A DNA stretch of 64,000 nucleotides. Source: Actinernus sp. WN-2022 (lineage: Eukaryota; Cnidaria; Anthozoa; Actiniaria; Actinernidae). The notes under the pieces are model-generated. The model was not told where the DNA came from. It did no database searches and saw only the letters and a program-made list of their open reading frames with translations. A program made the position numbers and the translations under genes. The stretch lies in NCBI GenBank assembly GCA_030867875.1, contig JAOWCC010001347.1:1-64000 (forward strand). The letters are read 5' to 3'. Below, piece after piece: positions 48,516-63,200 of this stretch; position 1 is the stretch's first letter, and each line of letters opens with the position of its first letter.

Positions 48516-51154
48516 GATGAAAGAGGAGGATGTGTCGTATTTATTTATTTGTTATTTTTTTATACATTTCTTTATGTATTTCTATTTCTTTTTATTAATT
48601 TCTATTTATTTATTTATTTTGTTCATGATGGGCCAGTATGACGCAGGATGATGCAGGATGATGCAGGATGATGCAGGATGATGCAGGATGATGCAGGGTG
48701 ATGCAGGATGATGCAGGATGATCAAGGATGATGCAGGAGGATGCAGGATGATGCAGGATGATGCAGGATGATGCAGGATGATGCAGGATGATGCAGGATG
48801 ATGCAGGATGATGCAGGATGATGCAGGATGATGCAGCATGATGCAGGATGACGCAGGATGATGCAGGATGATGCAGGATGATGTAGGATAATGTAGGATG
48901 AAAGAGGAGGATGTGTCGTATTTATTTATTTGTTAATTTTTTATACATTTCTTTATGTATTTCTATTTCTTTTTATTAATTTCTATTTATTTATTTATTT
49001 TGTTCATGATGGGCCAGTATGACGCAGGATGATGCAGGATGATGCAGGATGATGCAGGGTGATGCAGGATGATGCAGGATGATCAAGGATGATGCAGGAG
49101 GATGCAGGATGATGCAGGAGGATGCAGGATGATGCAGGATGATGCAGGATGATGCAGGATGATGCAGGATGAAGCAGGATGATGCAGGATGATGCAGGAT
49201 GATGCAGGATGATGCAGGATGATGCAGGATGATGCAGGATGATGCACGATAATGCACGATAATGTAGGATGAAAGAGTAGGATGCATTTTTTTTTTTTAT
49301 ACATTTCTTTATGTATATCTATTTCTTTTTATTAATTTATATTTATTTATTTATTTTGTTCATGATGGGCCAGTATGACGCAGGATGATGCAGGATGATG
49401 CAGGATGATGCAGGATGAGGCAGGATGATGCAGGATGAGGCAGGATGATGCAGGATGATGCAGGATGATGCAGGATGATGCAGGATGACGCAGGATGATG
49501 CAGGATGATGCAGGATGATGCAGGATGATGCAGGATGATGCAGGATGATGCAGGATGATGCAGGATGATGCAGGATGATGCAGGAAGATGCAGGATGATG
49601 CAGGATGATGCAGGATGATGCAGGATGATGCAGGATGATGCAGGATGATGCAGGATGATGCAGGATGATGCAGGATGATGCAGGATGATGCAGGGTGATG
49701 CAGGATGATGCAGGATGATGCAGGATGATGCAGGATGATGCAGGATGATGCAGGATGATGCAGGATGATGCAGGATGATGCAGGATGATGCAGGATGATG
49801 CAGGATGAGGCAGGATGATGCAGGATGACGCAGGATGATGCAGGATGACGCAGGATGATGCAGCATGACGCAGGATGACGCAGGATGACGCAGGATGACG
49901 CAGGATGATGCAGGATGATGCAGGATGATGTAGGATCATGTAGGATGAAAGAGGAGGATGTGTCGTATTTATTTATTTGTTATTTTTTTATACATTTCTT
50001 TATGTATTTCTATTTCTTTTATTAATTACTATTTATTTATTTATTTTGTTCATGATGGGCCAGTATGACGCAGGATGATGCAGGATGATGCAGGATGATG
50101 CAGGATGATGCAGGATGATGCAGGATGATGCAGTATGCGCAGGATGATGCAGGATTATGCAGGATGAAGCAGGAGGATGCAGGATGATGCACGATAATGC
50201 ACGATAATGTAGGATGAAAGAGGAGGATGCATTGTATTTTTATTTTTTTATTTTTTTTATACATTTCTTTATGTATATCTATTTCTTTTATTAATTTCTA
50301 TTTATTTATTTATTTTGTCGCAGGATGATGGAGGATGACGCAGACTGATGCAGGATGATGCAAGATGATGCAGGATGATGCAGGATGATGCAGGATGATG
50401 CAGGATGATGCAGGATGGTGCAGGATGATGCAGGATGATGCAGGATGATGCAGGATGATGCAGGATGATGCAGGATGATGCAGGATGATGCAGGATGATG
50501 CAGGATGAAGCAGGATGATGCAGGATGATGCAGGATGATGCAGGATGATGCAGGATGATGCAGGAGGATGCAGGATGATGCACGATAATGCACGATAATG
50601 TAGGATGAAAGAGGAGGATGCATTGTATTTTTATTTTTTTATTTTTTTTATACATTTCTTTATGTATATCTATTTCTTTTTATTAATTTCTATTTATTTA
50701 TTTATTTTGTCCATGATGGGCCAGTATGAAGCAGGATGATGGAGGATGACGCAGACTGATGCAGGATGATGCAAGATGATGCAGGATGATGCAGGATGAT
50801 GCAGGATGATGCAGGATGATGCAGGATGATGCAGGATGATGCAGGATGATGCAGGATGATGCAGGATGATGCAGGATGATGCAGGATGATGCAGGATGAT
50901 GCAGGATGATGCAGGATGATGCAGGATGATGCAGGATGATGCAGGATGATGCAGGATGATGCAGGATGATGCAGGATGATGCAGGATGATGCAGGATGAT
51001 GCAGGATGATGCAGGATGATGCAGAATGATGCAGGATGATGCAGGATGATGCAGGATGATGCAGGATGATGCAGGATGATGCAGGATGATGCAGCATGAT
51101 GCAGGATGACGCAGGATGATGCAGGATGATGCAGGATGATGTAGGATAATGTAG
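48516..51154. repeat. Mixed blocks before the right-hand higher-order repeat
   Basis: Spacers lie at 48516-48640, 48897-49021, 49268-49377, 49944-50067, 50213-50320 (opening edge deleted) and 50604-50728. Array lengths are 256, 246, 566, 145, 283 and 426 bp. The arrays at 48641 and 49022 are both GATCAAGG type. The array at 50068 is damaged near 50131 (CAGTATGCGCAGG). The arrays at 50321 and 50729 share the GCAAGATG marker that recurs at 53112, 57742 and 62098. Confidence 0.85.
50213..50320. repeat. Spacer with deleted opening edge
   Basis: The spacer ends TATTTATTTTGTCGCAGG. The usual CATGATGGGCCAGTATGAA between GTC and GCAGG is missing, about 19 bases. The following array keeps GATGGAGG and GACGCAGACTG, so the loss is confined to the edge. 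Confidence 0.88.
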
Positions 51155-52733
51155 GATGAAAGAGGAGGATGTGTCGTATTTATTTATTTGTTATTTTTTT
51201 ATACATTTCTTTATGTATTTCTATTTCTTTTTATTAATTTCTATTTATTTTGTTCATGATGGGCCAGTATGCCGCAGGATGATGCAGGATGATGCAGGAT
51301 GATGCAGGATGATGCAGGATGATGCAGGATGATGCAGGATGATGCAGGATGATGCAGGATGATGCAGGATGATGCAGGATGATGCAGGATGATGCAGGAT
51401 GATGCACGATAATGCACGATAATGTAGGATGAAAGAGGAGGATGCATTGTATTTTTTTTTAAATAATTTTTATATACATTTCTTTATGTATATCTATTTC
51501 TTTTTATTAATTTCTATTTATTTATTTATTTATTTTGTCCATGATGGGCCAGTATGAAGCAGGATGATGGAGGATGACGCAGACTGATGCAGGATGATGC
51601 AGGATGATGCAGGATGATGCAGGATGATGCAGGATGATGGAGGATGATGCAGGATGATGCAGGATGATGCAGGATGATGCAGGATGATGCAGGATGATGC
51701 AGGATGATGCAGGATGATGCAGGATGATGCAGGATGATGCAGGATGATGCAGGATGATGCAGGATGATGCAGGATGATGCAGGATGATGCAGCATGACGC
51801 AGGATGACGCAGGATGACGCAGGATGATGCAGGATGATGCAGGATGATGTAGGATAATGTAGGATGAAAGAGGAGGATGTGTCGTATTTATTTATTTGTT
51901 ATTTTTTTATACATTTCTTTATGTATTTCTATTTCTTTTTATTAATTTCTATTTATTTATTTATTTTGTTCATGATGGGCCAGTATGACGCAGGATGATG
52001 CAGGATGATGCAGGATGATGCAGGATGATGCAGGATGATGCAGGATGATGCAGGATGATGCAGGATGATGCAGGATGATGCACGATAATGGACGATAATG
52101 TAGGATGAAAGAGGAGGATGCATTGTATTTTTTTTTTTATACATTTCTTTATGTATATCTATTTATTTTTATTAATTTATATTTATTTATTTATTTTGTC
52201 CATGATGGGCCAGTATGAAGCAGGATGATGGAGGATGACGCAGACTGATGCAGGATGATGCAGGATGATGCAGGATGATGCAGGATGATGCAGGATGATG
52301 CAGCATGATGCAGGATGACGCAGGATGATGCAGGATGATGCAGGATGATGTAGGATAATGTAGGATGAAAGAGGAGGATGTGTCGTATTTATTTATTTGT
52401 TATTTTTTTATACATTTCTTTATGTATTTCTATTTCTTTTATTAATTTCTATTTATTTATTTATTTTGTTCATGATGGGCCAGTATGACGCAGGATGATG
52501 CAGGATGATGCAGGATGATGCAGGGTGATGCAGGATGATGCAGGATGATCAAGGATGATGCAGGAGGATGCAGGATGATGCAGGAGGATGCAGGATGATG
52601 CAGGATGATGCAGGATGATGCAGGATGATGCAGGATGAAGCAGGATGATGCAGGATGATGCAGGATGATGCAGGATGATGCAGGATGATGCAGGATGATG
52701 CAGGATGATGCACGATAATGCACGATAATGTAG

Positions 52734-52825
52734 GATGAAAGAGTAGGATGCATTTTTTTTTTTTATACATTTCTTTATGTATATCTATTTCTTTTTATTA
52801 ATTTATATTTATTTATTTATTTTGG
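52734..52825. repeat. Short-class spacer with deleted opening edge
   Basis: TATTTATTTTG is followed directly by GATGATGCAGG, without TTCATGATGGGCCAGTATG. The spacer at 55001-55091 has the same junction at the same position of the higher-order repeat, so the deletion preceded that duplication. Confidence 0.88.
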
Positions 52826-52944
52826 ATGATGCAGGATGATGCAGGATGATGCAGGATGATGCAGGATGATGCAGGATGAGGCAGGATGATGCAGGATGAT
52901 GCAGGATGATGCAGGATGATGCACGATAATGCACGATAATGTAG

Positions 52945-53069
52945 GATGAAAGAGGAGGATGCATTGTATTTTTAAAAAAAAAATTTTTATATACATTTCT
53001 TTATGTATATCTATTTCTTTTTATTAATTTCTATTTATTTATTTATTTTGTCCATGATGGGCCAGTATG
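52945..53069. repeat. A-tract spacer with 10 A flanked by T-runs
   Basis: The segment reads five T, ten A, five T and then ATATACATT, a self-complementary AT tract. Related spacers with different run lengths start at 51428 (T-run, AAATAA), 53697 (same), 55412 (9 A), 56134 (5 A), 57153 (9 A, T, AA), 58345 (8 A) and 59374 (12 A). Confidence 0.87.
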
Positions 53070-55411
53070 AAGCAGGATGATGGAGGATGACGCAGACTGA
53101 TGCAGGATGATGCAAGATGATGCAGGATGATGCAGGATGATGCAGGATGATGCAGGATGATGCAGGATGATGCAGGATGATGCAGGGTGATGCAGGATGA
53201 TGCAGGATGATGCAGGATGATGCAGGATGATGCAGGATGATGCAGGATGATGCAGGATGATGCAGGATGATGCAGGATGATGCAGGATGATGCAGGATGA
53301 TGCAGGATGATGCAGGATGATGCAGGATGATGCAGGATGATGCAGAATGATGCAGGATGATGCAGGATGATGCAGGATGATGCAGGATGATGCAGGATGA
53401 TGCAGGATGATGCAGCATGATGCAGGATGACGCAGGATGATGCAGGATGATGCAGGATGATGTAGGATAATGTAGGATGAAAGAGGAGGATGTGTCGTAT
53501 TTATTTATTTGTTATTTTTTTATACATTTCTTTATGTATTTCTATTTCTTTTTATTAATTTCTATTTATTTATTTATTTTGTTCATGATGGGCCAGTATG
53601 CCGCAGGATGATGCAGGATGATGCAGGATGATGCAGGATGATGCAGGATGATGCAGGATGATGCAGGATGATGCACGATAATGCACGATAATGTAGGATG
53701 AAAGAGGAGGATGCATTGTATTTTTTTTTAAATAATTTTTATATACATTTCTTTATGTATATCTATTTCTTTTTATTAATTTCTATTTATTTATTTATTT
53801 TGTCCATGATGGGCCAGTATGAAGCAGGATGATGGAGGATGACGCAGACTGATGCAGGATGATGCAGGATGATGCAGGATGATGCAGGATGATGCAGGAT
53901 GATGGAGGATGATGCAGGATGATGCAGGATGATGCAGGATGATGCAGGATGATGCAGGATGATGCAGGATGATGCAGGATGATGCAGGATGATGCAGGAT
54001 GATGCAGGATGATGCAGGATGATGCAGGATGATGCAGGATGATGCAGGATGATGCAGCATGACGCAGGATGACGCAGGATGACGCAGGATGATGCAGGAT
54101 GATGCAGGATGATGTAGGATAATGTAGGATGAAAGAGGAGGATGTGTCGTATTTATTTATTTGTTATTTTTTTATACATTTCTTTATGTATTTCTATTTC
54201 TTTTTATTAATTTCTATTTATTTATTTATTTTGTTCATGATGGGCCAGTATGACGCAGGATGATGCAGGATGATGCAGGATGATGCAGGATGATGCAGGA
54301 TGATGCAGGATGATGCAGGATGATGCAGGATGATGCAGGATGATGCAGGATGATGCACGATAATGGACGATAATGTAGGATGAAAGAGGAGGATGCATTG
54401 TATTTTTTTTTTTTATACATTTCTTTATGTATATCTATTTATTTTTATTAATTTATATTTATTTATTTATTTTGTCCATGATGGGCCAGTATGAAGCAGG
54501 ATGATGGAGGATGACGCAGACTGATGCAGGATGATGCAGGATGATGCAGGATGATGCAGGATGATGCAGGATGATGCAGCATGATGCAGGATGACGCAGG
54601 ATGATGCAGGATGATGCAGGATGATGTAGGATAATGTAGGATGAAAGAGGAGGATGTGTCGTATTTATTTATTTGTTAATTTTTTATACATTTCTTTATG
54701 TATTTCTATTTCTTTTTATTAATTTCTATTTATTTATTTATTTTGTTCATGATGGGCCAGTATGACGCAGGATGATGCAGGATGATGCAGGATGATGCAG
54801 GGTGATGCAGGATGATGCAGGATGATCAAGGATGATGCAGGAGGATGCAGGATGATGCAGGATGATGCAGGATGATGCAGGATGATGCAGGATGATGCAG
54901 GATGAAGCAGGATGATGCAGGATGATGCAGGATGATGCAGGATGATGCAGGATGATGCAGGATGATGCAGGATGATGCACGATAATGCACGATAATGTAG
55001 GATGAAAGAGTAGGATGCATTTTTTTTTTTTATACATTTCTTTATGTATATCTATTTCTTTTTATTAATTTATATTTATTTATTTATTTTGGATGATGCA
55101 GGATGATGCAGGATGATGCAGGATGAGGCAGGATGATGCAGGATGAGGCAGGATGATGCAGGATGATGCAGGATGATGCAGGATGATGCAGGATGATGCA
55201 GGATGATGCAGGATGACGCAGGATGACGCAGGATGATGCAGGATGATGCAGGATGATGCAGGATGATGCAGGATGATGCAGGATGATGCAGGATGATGCA
55301 GGATGATGCAGGATGAAGCAGGATGATGCAGGATGATGCAGGATGATGCAGGATGATGCAGGATGATGCAGGATGATGCAGGATGATGCACGATAATGCA
55401 CGATAATGTAG

Positions 55412-58400
55412 GATGAAAGAGGAGGATGCATTGTATTTTTAAAAAAAAATTTTTTATATACATTTCTTTATGTATATCTATTTCTTTTTATTAATTTCTA
55501 TTTATTTATTTATTTTGTCCATGATGGGCCAGTATGAAGCAGGATGATGGAGGATGACGCAGACTGATGCAGGATGATGCAGGATGATGCAGGATGCCGC
55601 AGGATGATGCAGGATGATGCAGGATGATGGAGGATGATGCAGGATGATGCAGGATGATGCAGGATGATGCAGGATGATGCAGGATGATGCAGGATGATGC
55701 AGGATGATGCAGGATGATGCAGGATGATGCAGGATGATGCAGGATGATGCAGGATGATGCAGGATGATGCAGGATGATGCAGCATGACGCAGGATGACGC
55801 AGGATGACGCAGGATGATGCAGGATGATGCAGGATGATGTAGGATAATGTAGGATGAAAGAGGAGAATGTGTCGTATTTATTTATTTGTTATTTTTTTAT
55901 ACATTTCTTTATGTATTTCTATTTCTTTTTATTAATTTCTATTTATTTATTTATTTTGTTCATGATGGGCCAGTATGACGCAGGATGATGCAGGATGATG
56001 CAGGATGATGCAGGATGATGCAGGATGATGCAGGATGATGCAGGATGATGCAGGATGATGCAGGATGATGCAGGATGATGCAGGATGATGCAGGATGATG
56101 CAGGATGATGCACGATAATGCACGATAATGTAGGATGAAAGAGGAGGATGCATTGTATTTTTAAAAATTTTTTTTTTATATACATTTCTTTATGTATATC
56201 TATTTCTTTTTATTAATTTCTATTTATTTATTTATTTTGTCCATGATGGGCCAGTATGAAGCAGGATGATGGAGGATGACGCAGACTGATGCAGGATGAT
56301 GCAGGATGATGCAGGATGATGCAGGATGATGCAGGATGATGGAGGATGATGCAGGATGATGCAGGATGATGCAGGATGATGCAGGATGATGCAGGATGAT
56401 GCAGGATGATGCAGGATGATGCAGGATGATGCAGGATGATGCAGGATGATGCAGGATGATGCAGGATGATGCAGGATGATGCAGGATGATGCAGCATGAC
56501 GCAGGATGACGCAGGATGACGCAGGATGATGCAGGATGATGCAGGATGATGTAGGATAATGTAGGATGAAAGAGGAGGATGTGTCGTATTTATTTATTTG
56601 TTATTTTTTTATACATTTCTTTATGTATTTCTATTTCTTTTTATTAATTTCTATTTATTTATTTATTTTGTTCATGATGGGCCAGTATGACGCAGGATGA
56701 TGCAGGATGATGCAGGATGATGCAGGATGATGCAGGATGATGCAGGATGATGCAGGATGATGCAGGATGATGCAGGATGATGCAGGATGATGCAGGATGA
56801 TGCAGGATGATGCACGATAATGGACGATAATGTAGGATGAAAGAGGAGGATGCATTGTATTTTTTTTTTTTTTTTTTATACATTTCTTTATGTATATCTA
56901 TTTATTTTTATTAATTTATATTTATTTATTTATTTTGTCCATGATGGGCCAGTATGAAGCAGGATGATGGAGGATGACGCAGACTGATGCAGGATGATGC
57001 AGGATGATGCAGGATGATGCAGGATGATGCAGGATGATGCAGGATGATGCAGGATGATGCAGGATGAAGCAGGATGATGCAGGATGATGCAGGATGATGC
57101 AGGATGATGCAGGATGATGCAGGATGATGCACGATAATGCACGATAATGTAGGATGAAAGAGGAGGATGCATTGTATTTTAAAAAAAAATAATTTTATAT
57201 ACATTTCTTTATGTATATCTATTTCTTTTTATTAATTTCTATTTATTTATTTATTTTGTCCATGATGGGCCAGTATGAAGCAGGATGATGGAGGATGACG
57301 CAGACTGATGCAGGATGATGCAGGATGATGCAGGATGATGCAGGATGATGGAGGATGATGCAGGATGATGCAGGATGATGCAGGATGATGCAGGATGTTG
57401 CAGGATGATGCAGGATGATGCAGGATGATGCAGGATGATGCAGGATGATGCAGGATGATGCAGGATGATGCAGGATGATGCAGGATGATGCAGGATGATG
57501 CAGGATGATGCAGGATGATGCAGGATGATGCAGGATGATGCAGGATGATGCACGATAATGGACGATAATGTAGGATGAAAGAGGAGGATGCGTTGTATTT
57601 TTATTTTTTTATTTTTTTATACATTTCTTTATGTATATCTATTTCTTTTTATTAATTTCTATTTATTTATTTATTTTGTCCATGATGGGCCAGTATGAAG
57701 CAGGATGATGGAGGATGACGCAGACTGATGCAGGATGATGCAAGATGATGCAGGATGATGCAGGATGATGCAGGATGATGCAGGATGATGCAGGATGATG
57801 CAGGATGATGCAGGATGATGCAGGATGATGCAGGATGATGCAGGATGATGCAGGATGATGCAGGATGATGCAGGATGATGCAGGATGATGCAGGATGATT
57901 CAGGATGATGCAGGCTGATGCAGGATGATGCAGAATGATGCAGGATGATGCAGGATGATGCAGGATGATGCAGGATGATGCAGGATGATGCAGGATGATG
58001 CAGCATGATGCAGGATGAGGCAGGATGATGCAGGATGATGCAGGATGATGTAGGATAATGTAGGATGAAAGAGGAGGATGTGTCGTATTTATTTATTTGT
58101 TATTTTTTTATACATTTCTTTATGTATTTCTATTTCTTTTTATTAATTTATATTTATTTATTTATTTTGTTCATGATGGGCCAGTATGCCGCAGGATGAT
58201 GCAGGATGATGCAGGATGATGCAGGATGATGCAGGATGATGCAGGATGATGCAGGATGATGCAGGATGATGCAGGATGATGCAGGATGATGCAGGATGAT
58301 GCAGGATGATGCAGGATGATGCACGATAATGCACGATAATGTAGGATGAAAGAGGAGGATGCATTGTATTTTAAAAAAAATTTTTTTTATATACATTTCT

Positions 58401-60234
58401 TTATGTATATCTATTTCTTTTTATTAATTTCTATTTATTTATTTATTTTGTCCATGATGGGCCAGTATGAAGCAGGATGATGGAGGATGACGCAGACTGA
58501 TGCAGGATGATGCAGGATGATGCAGGATGATGCAGGATGATGCAGGATGATGGAGGATGATGCAGGATGATGCAGGATGATGCAGGATGATGCAGGATGA
58601 TGCAGGATGATGCAGGATGATGCAGGATGATGCAGGATGATGCAGGATGATGCAGGATGATGCAGGATGATGCAGGATGATGCAGGATGATGCAGGATGA
58701 TGCAGGATGATGCAGCATGACGCAGGATGACGCAGGATGACGCAGGATGATGCAGGATGATGCAGGATGATGTAGGATAATGTAGGATGAAAGAGGAGGA
58801 TGTGTCGTATTTATTTATTTGTTATTTTTTTATACATTTCTTTATGTATTTCTATTTCTTTTTATTAATTTCTATTTATTTATTTATTTTGTTCATGATG
58901 GGCCAGTATGACGCAGGATGATGCAGGATGATGCAGGATGATGCAGGATGATGCAGGATGATGCAGGATGATGCAGGATGATGCAGGATGATGCAGGATG
59001 ATGCAGGATGATGCAGGATGATGCAGGATGATGCACGATAATGGACGATAATGTAGGATGAAAGAGGAGGATGCATTGTATTTTTTTTTTTTTTTTTTAT
59101 ACATTTCTTTATGTATATCTATTTATTTTTATTAATTTATATTTATTTATTTATTTTGTCCATGATGGGCCAGTATGAAGCAGGATGATGGAGGATGACG
59201 CAGACTGATGCAGGATGATGCAGGATGATGCAGGATGATGCAGGATGATGCAGGATGATGCAGGATGATGCAGGATGATGCAGGATGAAGCAGGATGATG
59301 CAGGATGATGCAGGATGATGCAGGATGATGCAGGATGATGCAGGATGATGCACGATAATGCACGATAATGTAGGATGAAAGAGGAGGATGCATTGTATTT
59401 TAAAAAAAAAAAATTTTATATACATTTCTTTATGTATATCTATTTCTTTTTATTAATTTCTATTTATTTATTTATTTTGTCCATGATGGGCCAGTATGAA
59501 GCAGGATGATGGAGGATGACGCAGACTGATGCAGGATGATGCAGGATGATGCAGGATGATGCAGGATGATGCAGGATGATGGAGGATGATGCAGGATGAT
59601 GCAGGATGATGCAGGATGATGCAGGATGTTGCAGGATGATGCAGGATGATGCAGGATGATGCAGGATGATGCAGGATGATGCAGGATGATGCAGGATGAT
59701 GCAGGATGATGCAGGATGATGCAGGATGATGCAGGATGATGCAGGATGATGCAGGATGATGCAGGATGATGCAGGATGATGCACGATAATGGACGATAAT
59801 GTAGGATGAAAGAGGAGGATGCGTTGTATTTTTATTTTTTTATTTTTTTATACATTTCTTTATGTATATCTATTTCTTTTTATTAATTTCTATTTATTTA
59901 TTTATTTTGTCCATGATGGGCCAGTATGAAGCAGGATGATGGAGGATGACGCAGACTGATGCAGGATGATGCAGGATGATGCAGGATGATGCAGGATGAT
60001 GCAGGATGATGCAGGATGATGCAGGATGATGCAGGATGATGCAGGATGATGCAGGATGATGCAGGATGATTCAGGATGATGCAGGATGATGCAGGATGAT
60101 GCAGAATGATGCAGGATGATGCAGGATGATGCAGGATGATGCAGGATGATGCAGGATGATGCAGGATGATGCAGCATGATGCAGGATGAGGCAGGATGAT
60201 GCAGGATGATGCAGGATGATGTAGGATAATGTAG
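55412..60234. repeat. Right-hand 2.2-2.4 kb higher-order repeat, next two copies
   Basis: Spacers lie at 55412-55536, 55853-55977, 56134-56258, 56565-56689, 56836-56956, 57153-57277, 57574-57697, 58064-58188, 58345-58469, 58786-58910, 59057-59177, 59374-59498 and 59805-59928. Array lengths are 316, 156, 306, 146, 196, 296 and 366, then 156, 316, 146, 196, 306 and 306 bp. The GTCC edge at 56239 returns at 58450 (2,211 bp), and the arrays at 56690 and 56957 return 2,221 bp later with unchanged lengths. The GATCAAGG block of the earlier copies is absent from these two. Confidence 0.9.
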
Positions 60235-63200
60235 GATGAAAGAGGAGGATGTGTCGTATTTATTTATTTGTTATTTTTTTATACATTTCTTTATGTATTT
60301 CTATTTCTTTTTATTAATTTATATTTATTTATTTATTTTGTTCATGATGGGCCAGTATGCCGCAGGATGATGCAGGATGATGCAGGATGATGCAGGATGA
60401 TGCAGGATGATGCAGGATGATGCAGGATGATGCAGGATGATGCAGGATGATGCAGGATGATGCAGGATGATGCAGGATGATGCAGGATGATGCAGGATGA
60501 TGCAGGATGATGCAGGATGATGCAGGATGAAGCAGGATGATGCAGGATGATGCAGGATGATGCAGGATGATGCAGGATGATGCAGTATGATGCAGGATGA
60601 TGCAGGATGATGCAGGATGATGCAGCATGATGCAGGATGACGCAGGATGATGCAGGATGATGCAGGATGATGTAGGATAATGTAGGATGAAAGAGGAGGA
60701 TGTGTCGTATTTGTTTATTTGTTAATTTTTTTATACATTTCTTTATGTATTTCTATTTCTTTTTATTAATTTCTATTTATTTATTTATTTTGTTCATGAT
60801 GGGCCAGTATGACGCAGGATGATGCAGGAAGATGCAGGATGATGCAGGATGATGCAGGATGATGCAGGATGATGCAGGATGATGCAGGATGATGCAGGAT
60901 GATGCAGGATCATGCAGGATGATGCAGGATGATGCAGGATGACGCAGGATGATGCAGGATGATGCAGGATGATGCAGGATGATGCAGGATGATGCAGGAT
61001 GATGCACGATGATGCAGGATGATGCAGGATGATGCAGGATGATGCAGGATGATGCAGGATGATGCAGGATGAAGCAGGATGATGCAGGATGATGCAGGAT
61101 GATGCAGGATGATGCAGGATGATGCAGGATGATGCAGGATGATGCAGAATGATGCAGGATGATGCAGGATGATGCAGGATGATGCAGGATGATGCAGGAT
61201 GATGCAGGATGATGCAGGATGAGGCAGAATGATGCAGGATGATGCAGGATGATGTAGGATAATGTAGGATGAAAGAGGAGGATGTGTCGTATTTATTTAT
61301 TTGTTATTTTTTTATACATTTCTTTATGTATTTCTATTTCTTTTTATTAATTTCTATTTATTTATTTATTTTGTTCATGATGGGCCAGTATGCCGCAGGA
61401 TGATGCAGGATGATGCAGGATGATGCAGGATGATGCAGGATGATGCAGGATGATGCAGGATGATGCAGGATGATGCAGGATGATGCAGGATGATGCAGGA
61501 TGATGCAGAATGATGCAGGATGATGCAGGATGATGCAGGATGATGCAGGATGATGCAGGATGAAGCAGGATGATGTAGGATGATGCAGGATGATGCAGGA
61601 TGATGCAGGATGATGCAGGATGATGCAGGATGATGCAGGATGATGCAGGATGATGCAGCATGATGCAGGATGACGCAGGATGATGCAGGATGATGCAGGA
61701 TGATGTAGGATAATGTAGGATGAAAGAGGAGGATGTGTCGTATTTGTTTATTTGTTAATTTTTTTATACATTTCTTTATGTATTTCTATTTCTTTTTATT
61801 AATTTCTATTTATTTATTTATTTTGTTCATGATGGGCCAGTATGACGCAGGATGATGCAGGAAGATGCAGGATGATGCAGGATGATGCAGGATGATGCAG
61901 GATGATGCACGATAATGGACGATAATGTAGGATGAAAGAGGAGGATGCGTTGTATTTTTATTTTTTTATTTTTTTATACATTTCTTTATGTATATCTATT
62001 TCTTTTTATTAATTTCTATTTATTTATTTATTTTGTCCATGATGGGCCAGTATGAAGCAGGATGATGGAGGATGACGCAGACTGATGCAGGATGATGCAA
62101 GATGATGCAGGATGATGCAGGATGATGCAGGATGATGCAGGATGATGCAGGATGATGCAGGATGATGCAGGATGATGCAGGATGATGCAGGATGATGCAG
62201 GATGATGCAGGATGATGCAGGATGATGCAGGATGATGCAGGATGATGCAGGATGATGCAGGATGATTCAGGATGATGCAGGATGATGCAGGATGATGCAG
62301 AATGATGCAGGATGATGCAGGATGATGCAGGATGATGCAGGATGATGCAGGATGATGCAGGATGATGCAGCATGATGCAGGATGAGGCAGGATGATGCAG
62401 GATGATGCAGGATGATGTAGGATAATGTAGGATGAAAGAGGAGGATGTGTCGTATTTATTTATTTGTTATTTTTTTATACATTTCTTTATGTATTTCTAT
62501 TTCTTTTTATTAATTTATATTTATTTATTTATTTTGTTCATGATGGGCCAGTATGCCGCAGGATGATGCAGGATGATGCAGGATGATGCAGGATGATGCA
62601 GGATGATGCAGGATGATGCAGGATGATGCAGGATGATGCAGGATGATGCAGGATGATGCAGGATGATGCAGGATGATGCAGGATGATGCAGGATGATGCA
62701 GGATGAAGCAGGATGATGCAGGATGATGCAGGATGATGCAGGATGATGCAGGATGATGCAGTATGATGCAGGATGATGCAGGATGATGCAGGATGATGCA
62801 GCATGATGCAGGATGACGCAGGATGATGCAGGATGATGCAGGATGATGTAGGATAATGTAGGATGAAAGAGGAGGATGTGTCGTATTTGTTTATTTGTTA
62901 ATTTTTTTATACATTTCTTTATGTATTTCTATTTCTTTTTATTAATTTCTATTTATTTATTTATTTTGTTCATGATGGGCCAGTATGACGCAGGATGATG
63001 CAGGAAGATGCAGGATGATGCAGGATGATGCAGGATGATGCAGGATGATGCAGGATGATGCAGGATGATGCAGGATGATGCAGGATGATGCAGGATGATG
63101 CAGGATGATGCAGGATGACGCAGGATGATGCAGGATGATGCAGGATGATGCAGGATGATGCAGGATGATGCAGGATGATGCACGATGATGCAGGATGATG

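Larger units (their letters stand above)
51155..55411. repeat. Right-hand 2.2-2.4 kb higher-order repeat, first two copies
   Basis: Spacers lie at 51155-51271, 51428-51556, 51863-51987, 52104-52217, 52364-52487, 52734-52825 (edge lost), 52945-53069, 53476-53600, 53697-53821, 54128-54252, 54379-54493, 54640-54764 and 55001-55091 (edge lost). The two series run in parallel: array lengths are 156, 306, 116, 146, 246, 119 and 406, then 96, 306, 126, 146, 236 and 320 bp. The GTCC edge at 51537 recurs at 53802 (2,265 bp). Each copy contains a GTATGCCG-opening array, an A-tract spacer, a GATCAAGG array and an edge-deleted spacer in the same order. Confidence 0.9.
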
